Shown: piece by piece, positions 18,644-27,765 of the stretch | Numbering within the stretch: the stretch's first letter is position 1 | Layout of the letters: each line of letters opens with the position of its first letter | Source: CAYYIS01 sp964470965 | GTDB lineage: Bacteria > JAAXHH01 > JABIQT01 | NCBI GenBank assembly: GCA_964470965.1 | Contig: CAYYIS010000019.1 | Span: forward strand, 15,826 to 79,825 | Direction of reading: 5' to 3' | DNA length: 64,000 bases | Translations under genes and position numbers: made by a program | The notes under the pieces: model-generated | Told to the model about the DNA's origin: nothing | What the model saw: the letters and a program-made list of their open reading frames with translations, nothing else | Databases searched by the model: none

Positions 18644-18973
18644 ATGAAACTGCTCATCGTAATCGTTAACAAACGTGATATCCGGCGTCTGAGCGATGCG
18701 CTCGTGGACACCGGGTTTCGGTTTACAAAAATCGGCAGCTCCGGAGGTTTTCTTGGTGAGGGCAACGTCACCCTGCTAATTGGGCTGGTCGAAGCCGATG
18801 TGGAAGCTGCCATCGAGATTATACGCGTCCATTGCAAGTCCCGTGAAGAGCCAATGAGCGTCGTTCAGCCTGGTACCCGTATAGAGGCCAATCCTCTCGA
18901 AGAAGCCATTGCCGTCCCCGTGGGTGGGGCGCAGGTGTTTGTACTCAACGTTGAACAGGTCGTTCAGGTGTGA
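18644..18973 (+). CDS. darA: cyclic-di-AMP receptor, PII-like (DarA/PstA family)
   Basis: 109 residues, full length for this PII-like trimeric family. It shows the typical N-terminus (KLLIVIVNKRD, then RLSDALVDTGFRFTKIGSSGGFL), the GEGNVTLLIGLVE strand and CKSREEP at the second half, where members bind c-di-AMP. These proteins sense c-di-AMP in Firmicutes and relatives and are thought to relay it to unknown partners. Start ATG 18644 has a strong GGAGGA. Its TGA overlaps the GTG start of the MFS-HEAT gene (18970-18973), so both are translated together, which makes that transporter the obvious partner (inference). No c-di-AMP cyclase lies in the window. Confidence 0.88.
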   Translation: MKLLIVIVNKRDIRRLSDALVDTGFRFTKIGSSGGFLGEGNVTLLIGLVEADVEAAIEIIRVHCKSREEPMSVVQPGTRIEANPLEEAIAVPVGGAQVFVLNVEQVVQV

Positions 18974-21339
18974 CTAACCGTACAGCAAAGCCCCGTTTTT
19001 CCCGTCTTCAGACCTTACGAGGTATGAATCTCTGGAGTGTGCGCGGTGGGTTCTCCGCGGTTCACTCCTCTATCACTTCCGGCGCCTATGCGACGGGATA
19101 CGCACTGCATCTAGGCGCCTCAAACGCTATGATCGGCCTGCTCTCCGCCGCTTCATCCTGGAGTGGCCTGCTTCAGGTCCTGTCACCCCTGCTAATCGAA
19201 CGGCTTCCCAGACGCAAAGCGCTCTGCCTGATCGCCTTTGGATTTAGTTTCGTCCTGTGGCTTCCGGTGGCGATGCTGCCGTTTTTCGTGCCCGACCCCT
19301 GGCTGCCGCTTGCCATGGTGACGTTCATCATCATCGCCGGCCTCGCCAGTTCGCTGGCCGCGCCCGCCAATTCATCATGGATCACGGATCTGGTGCCGGG
19401 TGAAATACGCGGACGTTTTGTGTCCCGTCAACAGAGTATTATCGCCGCGGTCGGCCTGGTGGTTTCGCTCGCGGCGGGAGCTTATCTGGACCAGTTCGAT
19501 GAGAACACCCGGCAGGCCGGCTTCACCTCATTATTCATTACAGCAGTCGCATTCGGCATGGGCGCGATCATCGTATGGAGCCGGATCCCGGAACCACCCG
19601 TGCAACGGGTGGTCCGACAGCCGGCCGGAACCCTGCTGACCTTGCCATTCAAACACAAGCAGTTCCGTACCTTCATGATGCTGGTGTCTATCCGTGGCAT
19701 GCTCACCATGATCGCGGCGCCGTTCTTTGCGGTGTACATGCTCCAAACGCTCAGCATCCCCTACTCCGAAATCGCGCTCTTCGCTGCGATCACCACGCTG
19801 GTGCGTGTTGCAGTCAATCCTTTGTGGGCATATCTGGGTGACAAGTTTGGATACCGGCCCGTGCTGCTCATATGCAGTTCCGGGCTCGCGCTGTTACCCC
19901 TGTGGTGGGTGTTCGCCACGCCGGAGAACTATCGCATTACCGTACCGCTTATACAGGCATGGGGCGGCCTCGTAGGCGCAGGAATTCCGATTGCCCGTTT
20001 TAACTTGATGGCCAAAATCGCACCGGAGGAGAACCGATCTATATATATTGGCTGTTACTCCGCCATGTTCAACTCGGCCTCCGCCCTGGGTGCGATGATC
20101 GGCGGCGTAACGGCGGCGTTCTGTACCGACCTGCCCGAACTGGCGAGGTTCGGCTACAGCATCTCCGGTTTGCAGTATCTCTTCCTCATCGGATTCGGGC
20201 TGCGGTTAATCAGCGGCATGCTTCTCAAGTATGTGCGGGAGGAGGCATCCACACCGCCGCGGCAGGTACTCCAGCAGGTCGGTTCGGGGCGGCCGCTGGC
20301 CACCTTATGGCACCTGATACGCATGATCAAGTCATCCGATCCGGATGTGAAGGCCAGGGCGGCAAGAGAGTTGGGGGAAACCGGCAGCGCGATCGCGGTG
20401 GAGGAACTGATTGCCCTGCTGGATGACAGCGACCGACGGGTACGGGAAGAAGCGGCACGGGCCCTCGGCAATATCGGTGACCGGCGGGCGGTGACGCCCC
20501 TGCTCGATAAAGCAAGCGACCCCTACTCCGATATCTCGGAGGAAGCCATAGAGGCGCTAGGAGCCATGCGGACTCCGCTGAGCCAAAATATCCTGGTTAC
20601 GCTACTGGCGGACAACCGTCCCCAAATTCGGAGAAGCGCCGTGCTGGCGCTGGACCGGTTCGGCGACCAGAGCATGCGGCCCGCCCTGGAAAATATGCTG
20701 GAGATTGAGAAAGACCGTACCATCATCCTTACCGCTGTAGAAGCGCTCAGCAAAATGGGTGATGAAAAGATCCTGCCCCATGTGTATCTTCTGATGCGGG
20801 ACAGCTCCCCTGGTTTTGAACGCAAGGCACTGGTACAGTCGCTCGGTCACCTTATCGAAGCGCCGGATCGGCTGTACCGTATGCTTCAGGCCGACCCCAT
20901 GGCCAGAGACCGCCAGGTGGCCGGCGTGTTCTCGTCCATAAAACGGCGGTTAGGGCGCTGGGATCTGAATCAAATCCTGGATGCCCCCTATTATGAGACA
21001 CTGTTGAGCGATGGACTCTCCAGCTACGAGGAACAGAAGTACAATGAAACCGTCAACCGGCTTTTCGCTGTCGGCGGACGGGTGGAGGGACGGCTGGCGG
21101 AGAGCTCAACGGGTGCGGATCTTATCAGGGCATATCTCGCGGAAAAAGAGAATGGGGAGCTGCAGAGCGACCCAATACGGCTCTTGCAGATGGACAACCG
21201 CATCCTCGGGCTCAGCAGCAGCAGCCTGGAGATGATGCACAAAGAAGCACAGCGGCGCCCATTGCACTTGGAAGAGTTCCTGCTGTCCGTGGTCGCGTTC
21301 CGGCAGGTCGTCACGGAAGTGTTACGGTTGTCAAGGTAG
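18970..21339 (+). CDS. MFS transporter fused to C-terminal HEAT repeats
   Basis: 789 residues. Residues about 15-420 form a 12-segment major-facilitator domain (LHLGASNAMIGLLSAASSWSG, then GEIRGRFVSRQQ in the A-motif-like loop). Residues about 440-650 form at least five PBS-lyase-type HEAT repeats (VKARAARELGETGSAIAVEEL, VREEAARALGNIGDRRAVTPL, IRRSAVLALDRFGDQSMRPAL). A further helical tail follows. HEAT repeats usually bind proteins, so this cytosolic arm may receive a regulator. The GTG start overlaps the stop of the c-di-AMP receptor gene as GTGA. The cargo is unknown. MFS-HEAT fusions are uncommon; the fusion is continuous in frame, with no sign of a join error. Confidence 0.85.
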   Translation: MTNRTAKPRFSRLQTLRGMNLWSVRGGFSAVHSSITSGAYATGYALHLGASNAMIGLLSAASSWSGLLQVLSPLLIERLPRRKALCLIAFGFSFVLWLPVAMLPFFVPDPWLPLAMVTFIIIAGLASSLAAPANSSWITDLVPGEIRGRFVSRQQSIIAAVGLVVSLAAGAYLDQFDENTRQAGFTSLFITAVAFGMGAIIVWSRIPEPPVQRVVRQPAGTLLTLPFKHKQFRTFMMLVSIRGMLTMIAAPFFAVYMLQTLSIPYSEIALFAAITTLVRVAVNPLWAYLGDKFGYRPVLLICSSGLALLPLWWVFATPENYRITVPLIQAWGGLVGAGIPIARFNLMAKIAPEENRSIYIGCYSAMFNSASALGAMIGGVTAAFCTDLPELARFGYSISGLQYLFLIGFGLRLISGMLLKYVREEASTPPRQVLQQVGSGRPLATLWHLIRMIKSSDPDVKARAARELGETGSAIAVEELIALLDDSDRRVREEAARALGNIGDRRAVTPLLDKASDPYSDISEEAIEALGAMRTPLSQNILVTLLADNRPQIRRSAVLALDRFGDQSMRPALENMLEIEKDRTIILTAVEALSKMGDEKILPHVYLLMRDSSPGFERKALVQSLGHLIEAPDRLYRMLQADPMARDRQVAGVFSSIKRRLGRWDLNQILDAPYYETLLSDGLSSYEEQKYNETVNRLFAVGGRVEGRLAESSTGADLIRAYLAEKENGELQSDPIRLLQMDNRILGLSSSSLEMMHKEAQRRPLHLEEFLLSVVAFRQVVTEVLRLSR

Positions 21340-21981
21340 GCCTGCTCGCCCCTAGAGGAGGGTATGGATACGAACCGGCCAACATCCTACAGGAACATGC
21401 GGTGCTGCGACTATCATAAAGTGTGGCCACCTAACAATGACATCCCTGCGGCCCGGGGACCGTATTCAAGGGCCATCAAGCGTAGAACCCGCCACAGCGT
21501 ACGGCTGAGTCTCCGAGTCCGGGGCCGCTACGCCGAGTAACATAATTTCGGTCCATATCGTTCTGTTCTCAAATCTTTCTAAAATGGTCTTTACCCATTG
21601 CCGGTTGAACTGACTGACTCCCGACGGCTCCTAGAATGCTTCCCATTGCCTTGTTATATCCCAGCTTTAACTAAACTTCCATTTGAAAATCCACCTGGAA
21701 TCTTTGTCGTTTCCAGAATAACCAAGAAATCGGTCGCAGTGATCAGAGCGACACCACCTGTTGCTCGGCTCTGTATTATTCTTTTTCTTCCGCCAAAGTC
21801 TATAGACCTTTACCGGAATCCGTTCCGGGGATATCGGACGTTAGTACATGTTACGCGACATGCTGCCGGCGTGTTAGCTATCGCGTTCCTGTCCTGGTTC
21901 AGAGGCATCCCTCTGCCATTGGTCTGTTCATGGAATGACCGTATTGGTCTCTGTAAGCCCCTGTAGAGACTGCTCTCCCGC
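21340..21981. other. intergenic stretch, no gene found
   Basis: About 640 bases with no convincing coding frame on either strand. The longest open frame (21598-21966) begins at TTG without a ribosome site and has no recognised motif. No terminator or repeat was seen. Confidence 0.55.
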
Positions 21982-22010
21982 TTGACAGCCGTTCGGCCGC
22001 CCCGTATATT
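21982..22010 (+). promoter_or_regulatory. consensus promoter before the mannonate dehydratase-like gene
   Basis: TTGACA (21982-21987), 17 bases and TATATT (22005-22010). The predicted transcript starts near 22017, leaving about 47 bases of leader before ATG 22064. Confidence 0.7.
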
Positions 22011-22063
22011 TTCGGAACATCAATCATCCCATGAAAACAGTAGCCTTTTACGAGGAAATCCGC

Positions 22064-23056
22064 ATGATAAAACTTGCCATTTCCATGCCACCAGACCCCG
22101 GAATTCCGTTAACATTGTTGAAGCAGTGCGGCGTAAAATATGCCGTCGGCTGCATCAGCTTAAATCCCATTCCCAACGCCACCGAAGAGGAGCAGCCCTG
22201 GAGCTTTCCATCTCTCATGAAGGTCAAAGCGGCCTATGAGGAAAACGGCATCGCACTATCGGTCATCGAATCCCGACCGCCCATGGAAAAAATCAAACTG
22301 GCGTTGCCCGGAAGGGATGAAGAGATTGAGGTCGTCTGCGAACTGTTACGAAACATGGGTAAAGCAGGCATCCCCGTATGGTGCAGCATGTGGATGCCTA
22401 TTCTTGGTGTAATACGAACCACGCGCACCATCCCCACCCGAGGAGGCGCACACGTAAGCGGCTACGATCACGCCGAATTCGGCAACAAACCTATGGAAGA
22501 ATATGGAACGATAACGGAGGAGCAGCAGTGGGCAAACCTCAAATATTTCCTTGAGCGCACCGTGCCTGTTGCCGAGGAAGCCGGCGTCAAGATGGCCATG
22601 CATCCTGACGATCCACCACTCTCTCCGATTCGTGGTATCGCTCGCATCATGAGCAGCATTGGAAATTACCAGAAGCTCATCGATCTTGTGCCCAGCCCGG
22701 CTAACGGTATTGGCCTTTGCCAAGGGAACTTCGCGCTTATGACGGACGACCTGCCAGCTGTTATTCGTCACTTCGGTGAACAGGATCGAATTCATTTCGT
22801 GCATTTCCGAGATGTCCGTGGTACGCCAGAAAAATTTGAAGAAGCCTTCCACGATGACGGCCAGACGGACCTGGCAGAATGCCTGCGCGCTTACCGGGAC
22901 GTAGGCTACGGAGGCGTTTGCCGTCCAGACCACTATCCGAAAATGGGCGATGCGGATTTTGATGATGAGCTTGTCCTGGCCCGCCTTTTTGCGGTCGGGT
23001 ATTTCAAGGGATTGCGCGAGGCGGTTTATTCTGAAGGGAAGATTCCGAGTTGCTAA
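22064..23056 (+). CDS. mannonate dehydratase-like enzyme (UxuA family)
   Basis: 330 residues, a TIM barrel of the xylose-isomerase-like superfamily. UxuA removes water from D-mannonate to give 2-keto-3-deoxygluconate in uronate breakdown. Supporting segments are AMHPDDPPLSPIRGIARI, GIGLCQGNF, IHFVHFRDV and CRPDHYPKMGD, which hold the metal and substrate residues in UxuA. It is somewhat shorter than the E. coli enzyme, so a related dehydratase or isomerase activity is possible. ATG 22064 is chosen because GAGGA lies just upstream; an in-frame ATG at 22031 has no ribosome site. The aldo/keto reductase gene follows after 65 bases and probably shares the transcript. Confidence 0.8.
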   Translation: MIKLAISMPPDPGIPLTLLKQCGVKYAVGCISLNPIPNATEEEQPWSFPSLMKVKAAYEENGIALSVIESRPPMEKIKLALPGRDEEIEVVCELLRNMGKAGIPVWCSMWMPILGVIRTTRTIPTRGGAHVSGYDHAEFGNKPMEEYGTITEEQQWANLKYFLERTVPVAEEAGVKMAMHPDDPPLSPIRGIARIMSSIGNYQKLIDLVPSPANGIGLCQGNFALMTDDLPAVIRHFGEQDRIHFVHFRDVRGTPEKFEEAFHDDGQTDLAECLRAYRDVGYGGVCRPDHYPKMGDADFDDELVLARLFAVGYFKGLREAVYSEGKIPSC

Positions 23057-23121
23057 GGGTATACCCATATTCCGTTAGACGAAACGCCATTGACACCTTC
23101 TACATTCAGTGAGGCGAGACC

Positions 23122-24027
23122 ATGCAACAAGTCAGCCAGCCATTAGCCATACAATCAGAAACACTCCCGAAACGTGTTTTCGGCAAAACCGGCGTAGAGG
23201 TGCCGATCCTCGGTCTCGGCACCGCCCCCGGCGGTATGGGCCTGCCGGATACAGAAGCCATCGATATCATACATGCTGCGATCGATAGCGGTGTCACTTA
23301 TCTGGATACGGCACCGGCATATGGCCAGGCTCAGGTTCAGCTAGGAGAAGTCCTCCGCGAACGCAGAGACGACGTTTTCGTAGTGACCAAAACACTCACG
23401 GATTCGGCTGACGAGGCGCTGAAGATCCTTGAAAACAGCCTCGATGAACTGAAAACCGACCATGTCGACCTGACGTTCGTTCATTCTGTCGGCAGTCTGA
23501 ACGTGGATGCCATCCTGGCGCCGGACGGTGCTCTGGCCGGGCTGCGGGAAGCTCGGCGGCGCGGGTGGAGTCGTTATATCGGTATAACTGCCCACGGTCG
23601 TCCCGATAATGCGAAACGGATCCTGGAAGCGGAAGATATTGACGCCGTGATGTTCGCCCTTAACTACATAGACCGCCACACCTACAATTTCCAGGGGGAT
23701 CCGCTTCGATTGGCTATGGAACAGAACGTGGCCGTCGCCGCCATGAAGGCGTTCGGCGGAGCGCAGAACATGAAATATGAGAAGCCCGTCAAATCTCAGA
23801 TGTATAACTCAGGCGTCCGCGACCACAGGAGCGCCCTGCGGTATGCCCTTAGTCTGGATGGTGTCTCCACAGCTGTCGTCGGCATGTTCAGCTTGGAAGA
23901 GGTAGAAGAAAACGTTGCCTACGCCCGGTCGTACGAGCCCATGGATCTGCGCGAAATGGAAGCGTTGGAAGAAAAAGGCAGGGCACTGGCAGATACGTGG
24001 AAGGACCATTTCGGGCCGGTAACATGA
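23122..24027 (+). CDS. aldo/keto reductase
   Basis: 301 residues in a TIM barrel using NAD(P)H to reduce aldehydes or ketones (or the reverse). The catalytic tetrad is visible: D62, Y67 (TAPAYG), K90 (VVTKT) and H121 (TFVHSVG). The IGITAHGRPDNAKRILEAEDIDAV stretch, cited here only by its start IGITAHG, is typical of the group with a short C-terminus. It lies downstream of the mannonate-dehydratase-like gene, so a role in reducing or oxidising a sugar acid or its product is likely (inference). A GAGGCGAG ribosome site precedes ATG 23122. Confidence 0.87.
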   Translation: MQQVSQPLAIQSETLPKRVFGKTGVEVPILGLGTAPGGMGLPDTEAIDIIHAAIDSGVTYLDTAPAYGQAQVQLGEVLRERRDDVFVVTKTLTDSADEALKILENSLDELKTDHVDLTFVHSVGSLNVDAILAPDGALAGLREARRRGWSRYIGITAHGRPDNAKRILEAEDIDAVMFALNYIDRHTYNFQGDPLRLAMEQNVAVAAMKAFGGAQNMKYEKPVKSQMYNSGVRDHRSALRYALSLDGVSTAVVGMFSLEEVEENVAYARSYEPMDLREMEALEEKGRALADTWKDHFGPVT

Positions 24028-24310
24028 TGCATAGGGGCATCTCGCGCCGGGAAAGAGCGTTGCATCTTATCGCGCAGCAGGGCGATCCAAACGGACCCAT
24101 CGCAATTGGGGAGATCACATGGAGACATAATGCGTCTCCGTTCGATCTGGTGTGGGGAGCCGTGCTTTACAGCATCATGGAGTGACAGGAATTGATGAGC
24201 CCACCGACGTCGACACACCGCGCCTTACCTTAATCAGGTGTCGCGTGCTGGAGCTGGAGGGCGGCCGTCCGACGTCAGCGTTGATGAAGATGGGATCGCT
24301 AATGGGACGT
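24024..24310 (+). pseudogene. frameshifted gene remnant, family not recognised
   Basis: An ATG overlapping the aldo/keto reductase stop (ATGA) opens a 53-codon frame with coding-like composition (RRERALHLIAQQGDPNG, ITWRHNASPFDLVWGAV). After a stop at about 24185 the sequence continues plausibly in another frame (TGIDEPTDVDTPRLTL). This looks like a short gene broken by one frameshift, co-transcribed with the reductase. No function is proposed. The rest of the gap to 24374 shows nothing. Confidence 0.25.
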
Positions 24311-24374
24311 TAGAATTACGTGGTGGGAGTCTATCTAATATTAACAGTGTTACGTGGGAACCCCAACTGCTTCT

Positions 24375-24743
24375 CTATCCCTCTTGCATCAGCAGATACA
24401 CCTGCAAAACCGTCTTCAGCTGAGCAACAGTAAAGGGCTTGGTAATGTAATCACTGGCGCCGGCATCAATCGCCGCCTGTCCGATTTTTTCGTCGTCTAC
24501 ACCGGTGAGAATGACAACCGGCGTGTCCGGATTCCAGGCCTTCACTTTTTTGAGAACTTCCAGGCCGTTCATTTCTGGCATTAGCATATCTGCCAGTACC
24601 AGGTCAGGCTGAAAATCATCGAGAGAAGCTATGGCCGACGTCCCAGACGTCTCTGTAGCTACTTCGTGTCCGAACTGATTGAGTAATTCGCTGAGGAGAT
24701 AACACACCTGTTTTTCATCATCAACTACGAGGATTCGGGACAT
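24375..24743 (-). CDS. single-domain response regulator (CheY-like)
   Basis: 122 residues forming only a receiver domain. Acidic pocket D8, D9 (VVDDE), phosphoacceptor D52 (LVLADMLMP), switch Thr in VILTG and the conserved Lys in ITKPF are all present. There is no output domain, so it would act by protein contact, as CheY or Spo0F do. No histidine kinase is nearby. ATG 24743 has an AGGAGG site five bases upstream and places VVDD at the usual distance; a longer frame upstream lacks this. It is divergent from the LRR lipoprotein gene. Confidence 0.9.
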   Translation of the reverse strand: MSRILVVDDEKQVCYLLSELLNQFGHEVATETSGTSAIASLDDFQPDLVLADMLMPEMNGLEVLKKVKAWNPDTPVVILTGVDDEKIGQAAIDAGASDYITKPFTVAQLKTVLQVYLLMQEG

Positions 24744-24828
24744 GACGCCTCCTAAAGTCTCACGCATGGGAATAGTAGAATCAAAGTTAATTTTGAAACG
24801 CCAAAAGTCAAGGGTTTTATGATACACC

Positions 24829-24857
24829 TTGACAGACAGGGATGGAATTCATATCTG
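24829..24857 (+). promoter_or_regulatory. candidate promoter for the LRR lipoprotein gene
   Basis: TTGACA (24829-24834), 17 bases and TATCTG (24852-24857), about 26 bases before ATG 24884. The -35 is perfect, the -10 is poor. Confidence 0.4.
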
Positions 24858-24883
24858 TTGGGGGTCGAGAATGAGAGGGACTC

Positions 24884-25645
24884 ATGAAAACAATGAAATC
24901 TACAGTTGATTGTCTCGTCGTTGCCGGAGCAACAGCTATTTTGATATGGGCGGGCTGCAGCGCACAGTCGGAACCGGTTGCCGTGCCCGAATCCGATGAG
25001 ACACGCATCGCCCGTGCCCTGTCCGGAATGAACCTGAAGGTTAGCACGCAGGACAGCGTTACCTACGATATAATGGGTAAAATCGACAACACGTTGTTCT
25101 CCACCGCCCTGAAGCACATGCAAGCACTCAATGCACGCCATACGATCACCCTGAATTTCAGGGGGGCACCGTTCACAGATCTGGCGGCACTGTCCGAACT
25201 GTCCAATCTGCGATCCCTCAACCTCAGTTTTAACGATCAATTGAGGAGCCTCGAGGGCTTCCCAAGGCTGACAAGGTTGAAGTCGTTGAACATCGGTTCC
25301 GTCGATAACCTCACGGACCTGTCCGGCCTGCCCGATCTCCCGGCTCTACAGACCCTGAATCTCAGCTCCAGCCGCAACCTTCAGAATCTGTCCGCCCTCT
25401 CCAAACTGACCGCTTTAAAAACGCTCGATCTTAGTTATAACGGTTCGCTCAAAGACCTCAAGAATCTACCATCTATTCCTACACTCGAGACAATCGATCT
25501 CAGCTATTGTGATTCGTTCAGTGACTTAGAGAGCCTGCCGGAGTTGCCCCGCCTGAAGATCCTGAGGCTGTACAACACCGCAGTCACACCGACAGCGCTT
25601 GAGACCTTTCAAAAAAGCAGGGGCGGAATTTCCATCGACAGGTAA
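24884..25645 (+). CDS. leucine-rich-repeat lipoprotein
   Basis: 253 residues. A signal peptide ends in a lipobox (LIWAGCS), so the mature protein should be lipidated at Cys25 and held at an outer face. After a short linker come about seven leucine-rich repeats of 22-24 residues (LSNLRSLNLSFN, LTRLKSLNIGS, LPALQTLNLSS, LTALKTLDLSYN, LPRLKILRLYN). LRR proteins of this type bind proteins or glycans; no enzymatic domain is present. The PhyH gene starts 11 bases after its stop, so they are co-transcribed although no functional link is obvious. Confidence 0.85.
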   Translation: MKTMKSTVDCLVVAGATAILIWAGCSAQSEPVAVPESDETRIARALSGMNLKVSTQDSVTYDIMGKIDNTLFSTALKHMQALNARHTITLNFRGAPFTDLAALSELSNLRSLNLSFNDQLRSLEGFPRLTRLKSLNIGSVDNLTDLSGLPDLPALQTLNLSSSRNLQNLSALSKLTALKTLDLSYNGSLKDLKNLPSIPTLETIDLSYCDSFSDLESLPELPRLKILRLYNTAVTPTALETFQKSRGGISIDR

Positions 25646-25656
25646 CGGGTTAAAAA

Positions 25657-26508
25657 ATGAAAAATCTTTCCTCGGATCAGATAGCCTTCTATAACGTCGA
25701 AGGGTATCTGCACATAAGGCAGATTCTCCCTCCCGCTTTTCTCCAGCTTTCCCGATACGTTTTGTCCAGATGGGTTGACCAGACCATTGATCGATGGGAA
25801 ACCGAGGGACTCATCACCGACCCCAAGACCGATATCGACTTCCAGCACCGGCTTCTGCGCGTCTGGCACGACGCCGGCAAGCCCAATTATATGCGCAGTC
25901 CGCGACGCGACCTGGTCTGCCCGGAGATGTATCAGATCCTCCTGCACCCCATCCTGTTGGACGTGGCCGAAGACCTGCTACAGACGGACGAAGTATCGGT
26001 GCACGGCATCTTCAACGCGCGCCCCAAGCTGCCGGACCAGAAATGGACCGACACCCCCTGGCATCAGGATGCCCAGTACTACCGTGACGCGGAACAGAGC
26101 CATGTGGTTTCAATGTGGTTTCCACTACAGCCAGTTACCGAATACAACAGTTGTCTTCAGGTAGCGCCCGGTTCGCATGATGAAACCCTGCATGAGGGAT
26201 ACCAAGATGAGGAAACCGGCTTCCTGGGTTTGTCCCCAAATATATGCGAAACACTGAATGGGTTATCGATCGAAATGGAACTGGGTGATATCCTTTGTTT
26301 CCCGCACAAGATGCCTCATCGGGCGCTTCCAAACCGCTCAGATGCGGTGCGGTGGTCTATGGATGTCCGCTACGAACCGACCGCTCAGTCCACCGGGTCC
26401 GGAAGGGATAAAGGATTCATCGCCCGCAGCCCGGGTAATCCGGAAGCGGTGGAGTGCTGCGACGCATGGCTCGCTCGGTGGGCCGGGATACCCATGTTTA
26501 CCTACTGA
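25657..26508 (+). CDS. PhyH-family Fe(II)/2-oxoglutarate oxygenase
   Basis: 283 residues. Iron ligands H136-x-D138 (WHQDAQYY) and distal H221 (MPHRALPNR), with R232 for 2-oxoglutarate. The N-terminal helices (FYNVEGYLHIRQILPP) and the LQVAPGSHDETLHEGY loop are standard for the family. The C-terminus (GNPEAVECCDAWLARW) recalls members that act on small metabolites in marine bacteria. Substrate unknown. It follows the LRR gene by 11 bases and precedes another PhyH gene by 16 bases, so at least three genes form one unit. The two PhyH copies are only distantly alike, so they are not a recent duplication. Confidence 0.87.
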   Translation: MKNLSSDQIAFYNVEGYLHIRQILPPAFLQLSRYVLSRWVDQTIDRWETEGLITDPKTDIDFQHRLLRVWHDAGKPNYMRSPRRDLVCPEMYQILLHPILLDVAEDLLQTDEVSVHGIFNARPKLPDQKWTDTPWHQDAQYYRDAEQSHVVSMWFPLQPVTEYNSCLQVAPGSHDETLHEGYQDEETGFLGLSPNICETLNGLSIEMELGDILCFPHKMPHRALPNRSDAVRWSMDVRYEPTAQSTGSGRDKGFIARSPGNPEAVECCDAWLARWAGIPMFTY

Positions 26509-26524
26509 ATTTTGGAGTGCCCCC

Positions 26525-27220
26525 ATGTGCCGAATCTCTACAGCGTTGCCATTGTCCGAAACAGACATCTCATCTTTTGATGCGGACGGATATCTGGCCC
26601 TGAAGGGTCTATTCTCCCAGGCGGAGATGGAGGAGGGGAAGCAAACAGCCAAAGAATTGGTCGAAGATCAGGCCGGTGCGTCGGGCGTGTTCGTGTGGAA
26701 GGCGGATTTGATACCCGAAGAATTCAACCGGCTTGCCTGTCACCCGGAGCTTGTGGCAGTATTATGTAGTCTGATAGGACCCGAAATCGAATTTCTGAGT
26801 GCTAAACCCGTGTTTAAATCGGGCAGGGTCACGTTTGCCTCCCCCTGGCATCAGGACTACGCCTACTGGGGTGGCGCGACGAAGCTCTCCGTGTGGATCG
26901 CCCTGGAGGATGCCACGCCCGAAAACGGATGCCTTAAAGTCATCCCGGGATCACATAAGCGATTCATGGAACATTCGAACATCAAGGATGTGAACGGTTT
27001 TGTCAATCGCGTCCTCGACGGGCACCTGGCGGGCGCCAGAGTCGTATCGATGCCCATGCAAACCGGGGATGCGCTGGTCTTTCATGACTGCCTTCTCCAC
27101 AGCTCGTATTCGAACAAGTCCGGACAGGACCGCTGGTGCTTTATCCCGACCTATCGTGACGCTTCCGTTCCGGATGAGTCGAAGATATGGGAAAACACCA
27201 GGATCTTGCGATCCATCTAA
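26525..27220 (+). CDS. PhyH-family oxygenase, possible partner of PhnZ-like protein
   Basis: 231 residues. H109-x-D111 (WHQDYAYW) and distal H192 (CLLHSSYSN) with R203 form the expected Fe(II)/2-oxoglutarate site, and the TPENGCLKVIPGSH loop is intact. In phosphonate breakdown, PhnY (same family) hydroxylates 2-aminoethylphosphonate and PhnZ then cleaves it; a PhnZ-like gene ends 4 bases into this gene from the other strand. That suggests, but does not prove, a PhnY or TmpA-like role. The real start is ATG 26525; a longer upstream frame overlaps the preceding PhyH gene and lacks a start signal. It is about 30-50 residues shorter than many PhyH members. Confidence 0.83.
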   Translation: MCRISTALPLSETDISSFDADGYLALKGLFSQAEMEEGKQTAKELVEDQAGASGVFVWKADLIPEEFNRLACHPELVAVLCSLIGPEIEFLSAKPVFKSGRVTFASPWHQDYAYWGGATKLSVWIALEDATPENGCLKVIPGSHKRFMEHSNIKDVNGFVNRVLDGHLAGARVVSMPMQTGDALVFHDCLLHSSYSNKSGQDRWCFIPTYRDASVPDESKIWENTRILRSI

Positions 27221-27765
27221 ACGGCTTCGAACACCCGTTTTAAAACTGGGCGATAGTGCTCCAAGTCCGGTACTGTCAGACCTGGAATCTTCGCCCGATC
27301 GTCCCATCTTCGAAGACGCAATGCATCACGGTAATGCGGATGCTGTTCAAACGCCCGCAGCTCCTCCTCGGAAAATGGGCCGCCCTGAAGCCGAAGGCTT
27401 TTAACAGAAGCGGGCGACAACCCGTCAAGATATTCCACCTCTACTGCGCAGAGATACCGCTTCGCACCCACATGTAGCTTCAATGGCTCTGTGACGGCAG
27501 GTCCGACATTTTTAGAGAGCCAGGCATCACCGACCTCCTCGTGTTGGCCATTGATGCCCTGATCCGCGATGTGCTCCGGCTGGCCGTGCAGCAGATGACC
27601 AATATCATGCAGAAGCGCCGAAACAACGAGTGTATCAGCAGCCCCTTCCCGTTCAGCCAGGTGGGCTGCCTGGAGCGCGTGCTCCTGCTGGGAAACCGGC
27701 TCACCGAGATAGGCGTCGCCCCCTCTGGTAGCAAACAGATCCACAATAGTGTCCACAATCTGCAT
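27217..27765 (-). CDS. PhnZ-like HD-domain mixed-valent diiron oxygenase (phosphonate breakdown)
   Basis: 182 residues with a strong family match. The HD core HDIGH and the partners used by PhnZ are present: Y-x-x-E in AYLGEP, H in QQEHALQ, H in GQHEEVG, HVGAKRYL and D in RRWDDRAK. The C-terminal QGGPFSEEELRAFE and VPDLEHYRP segments also match. PhnZ oxidatively cleaves the C-P bond of a 1-hydroxyphosphonate, releasing phosphate; TmpB does this for a trimethylated substrate, and which one applies here is open. ATG 27765 has AGGAG six bases upstream; an ATG 18 bases earlier has none. It converges with the PhyH gene, overlapping it by 4 bases. Confidence 0.87.
   Translation of the reverse strand: MQIVDTIVDLFATRGGDAYLGEPVSQQEHALQAAHLAEREGAADTLVVSALLHDIGHLLHGQPEHIADQGINGQHEEVGDAWLSKNVGPAVTEPLKLHVGAKRYLCAVEVEYLDGLSPASVKSLRLQGGPFSEEELRAFEQHPHYRDALRLRRWDDRAKIPGLTVPDLEHYRPVLKRVFEAV

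Noticed and set aside
21598..21966. 122-codon open frame in an intergenic stretch
   Set aside because: Starts at TTG without a ribosome site and has no recognisable motif or coding bias.
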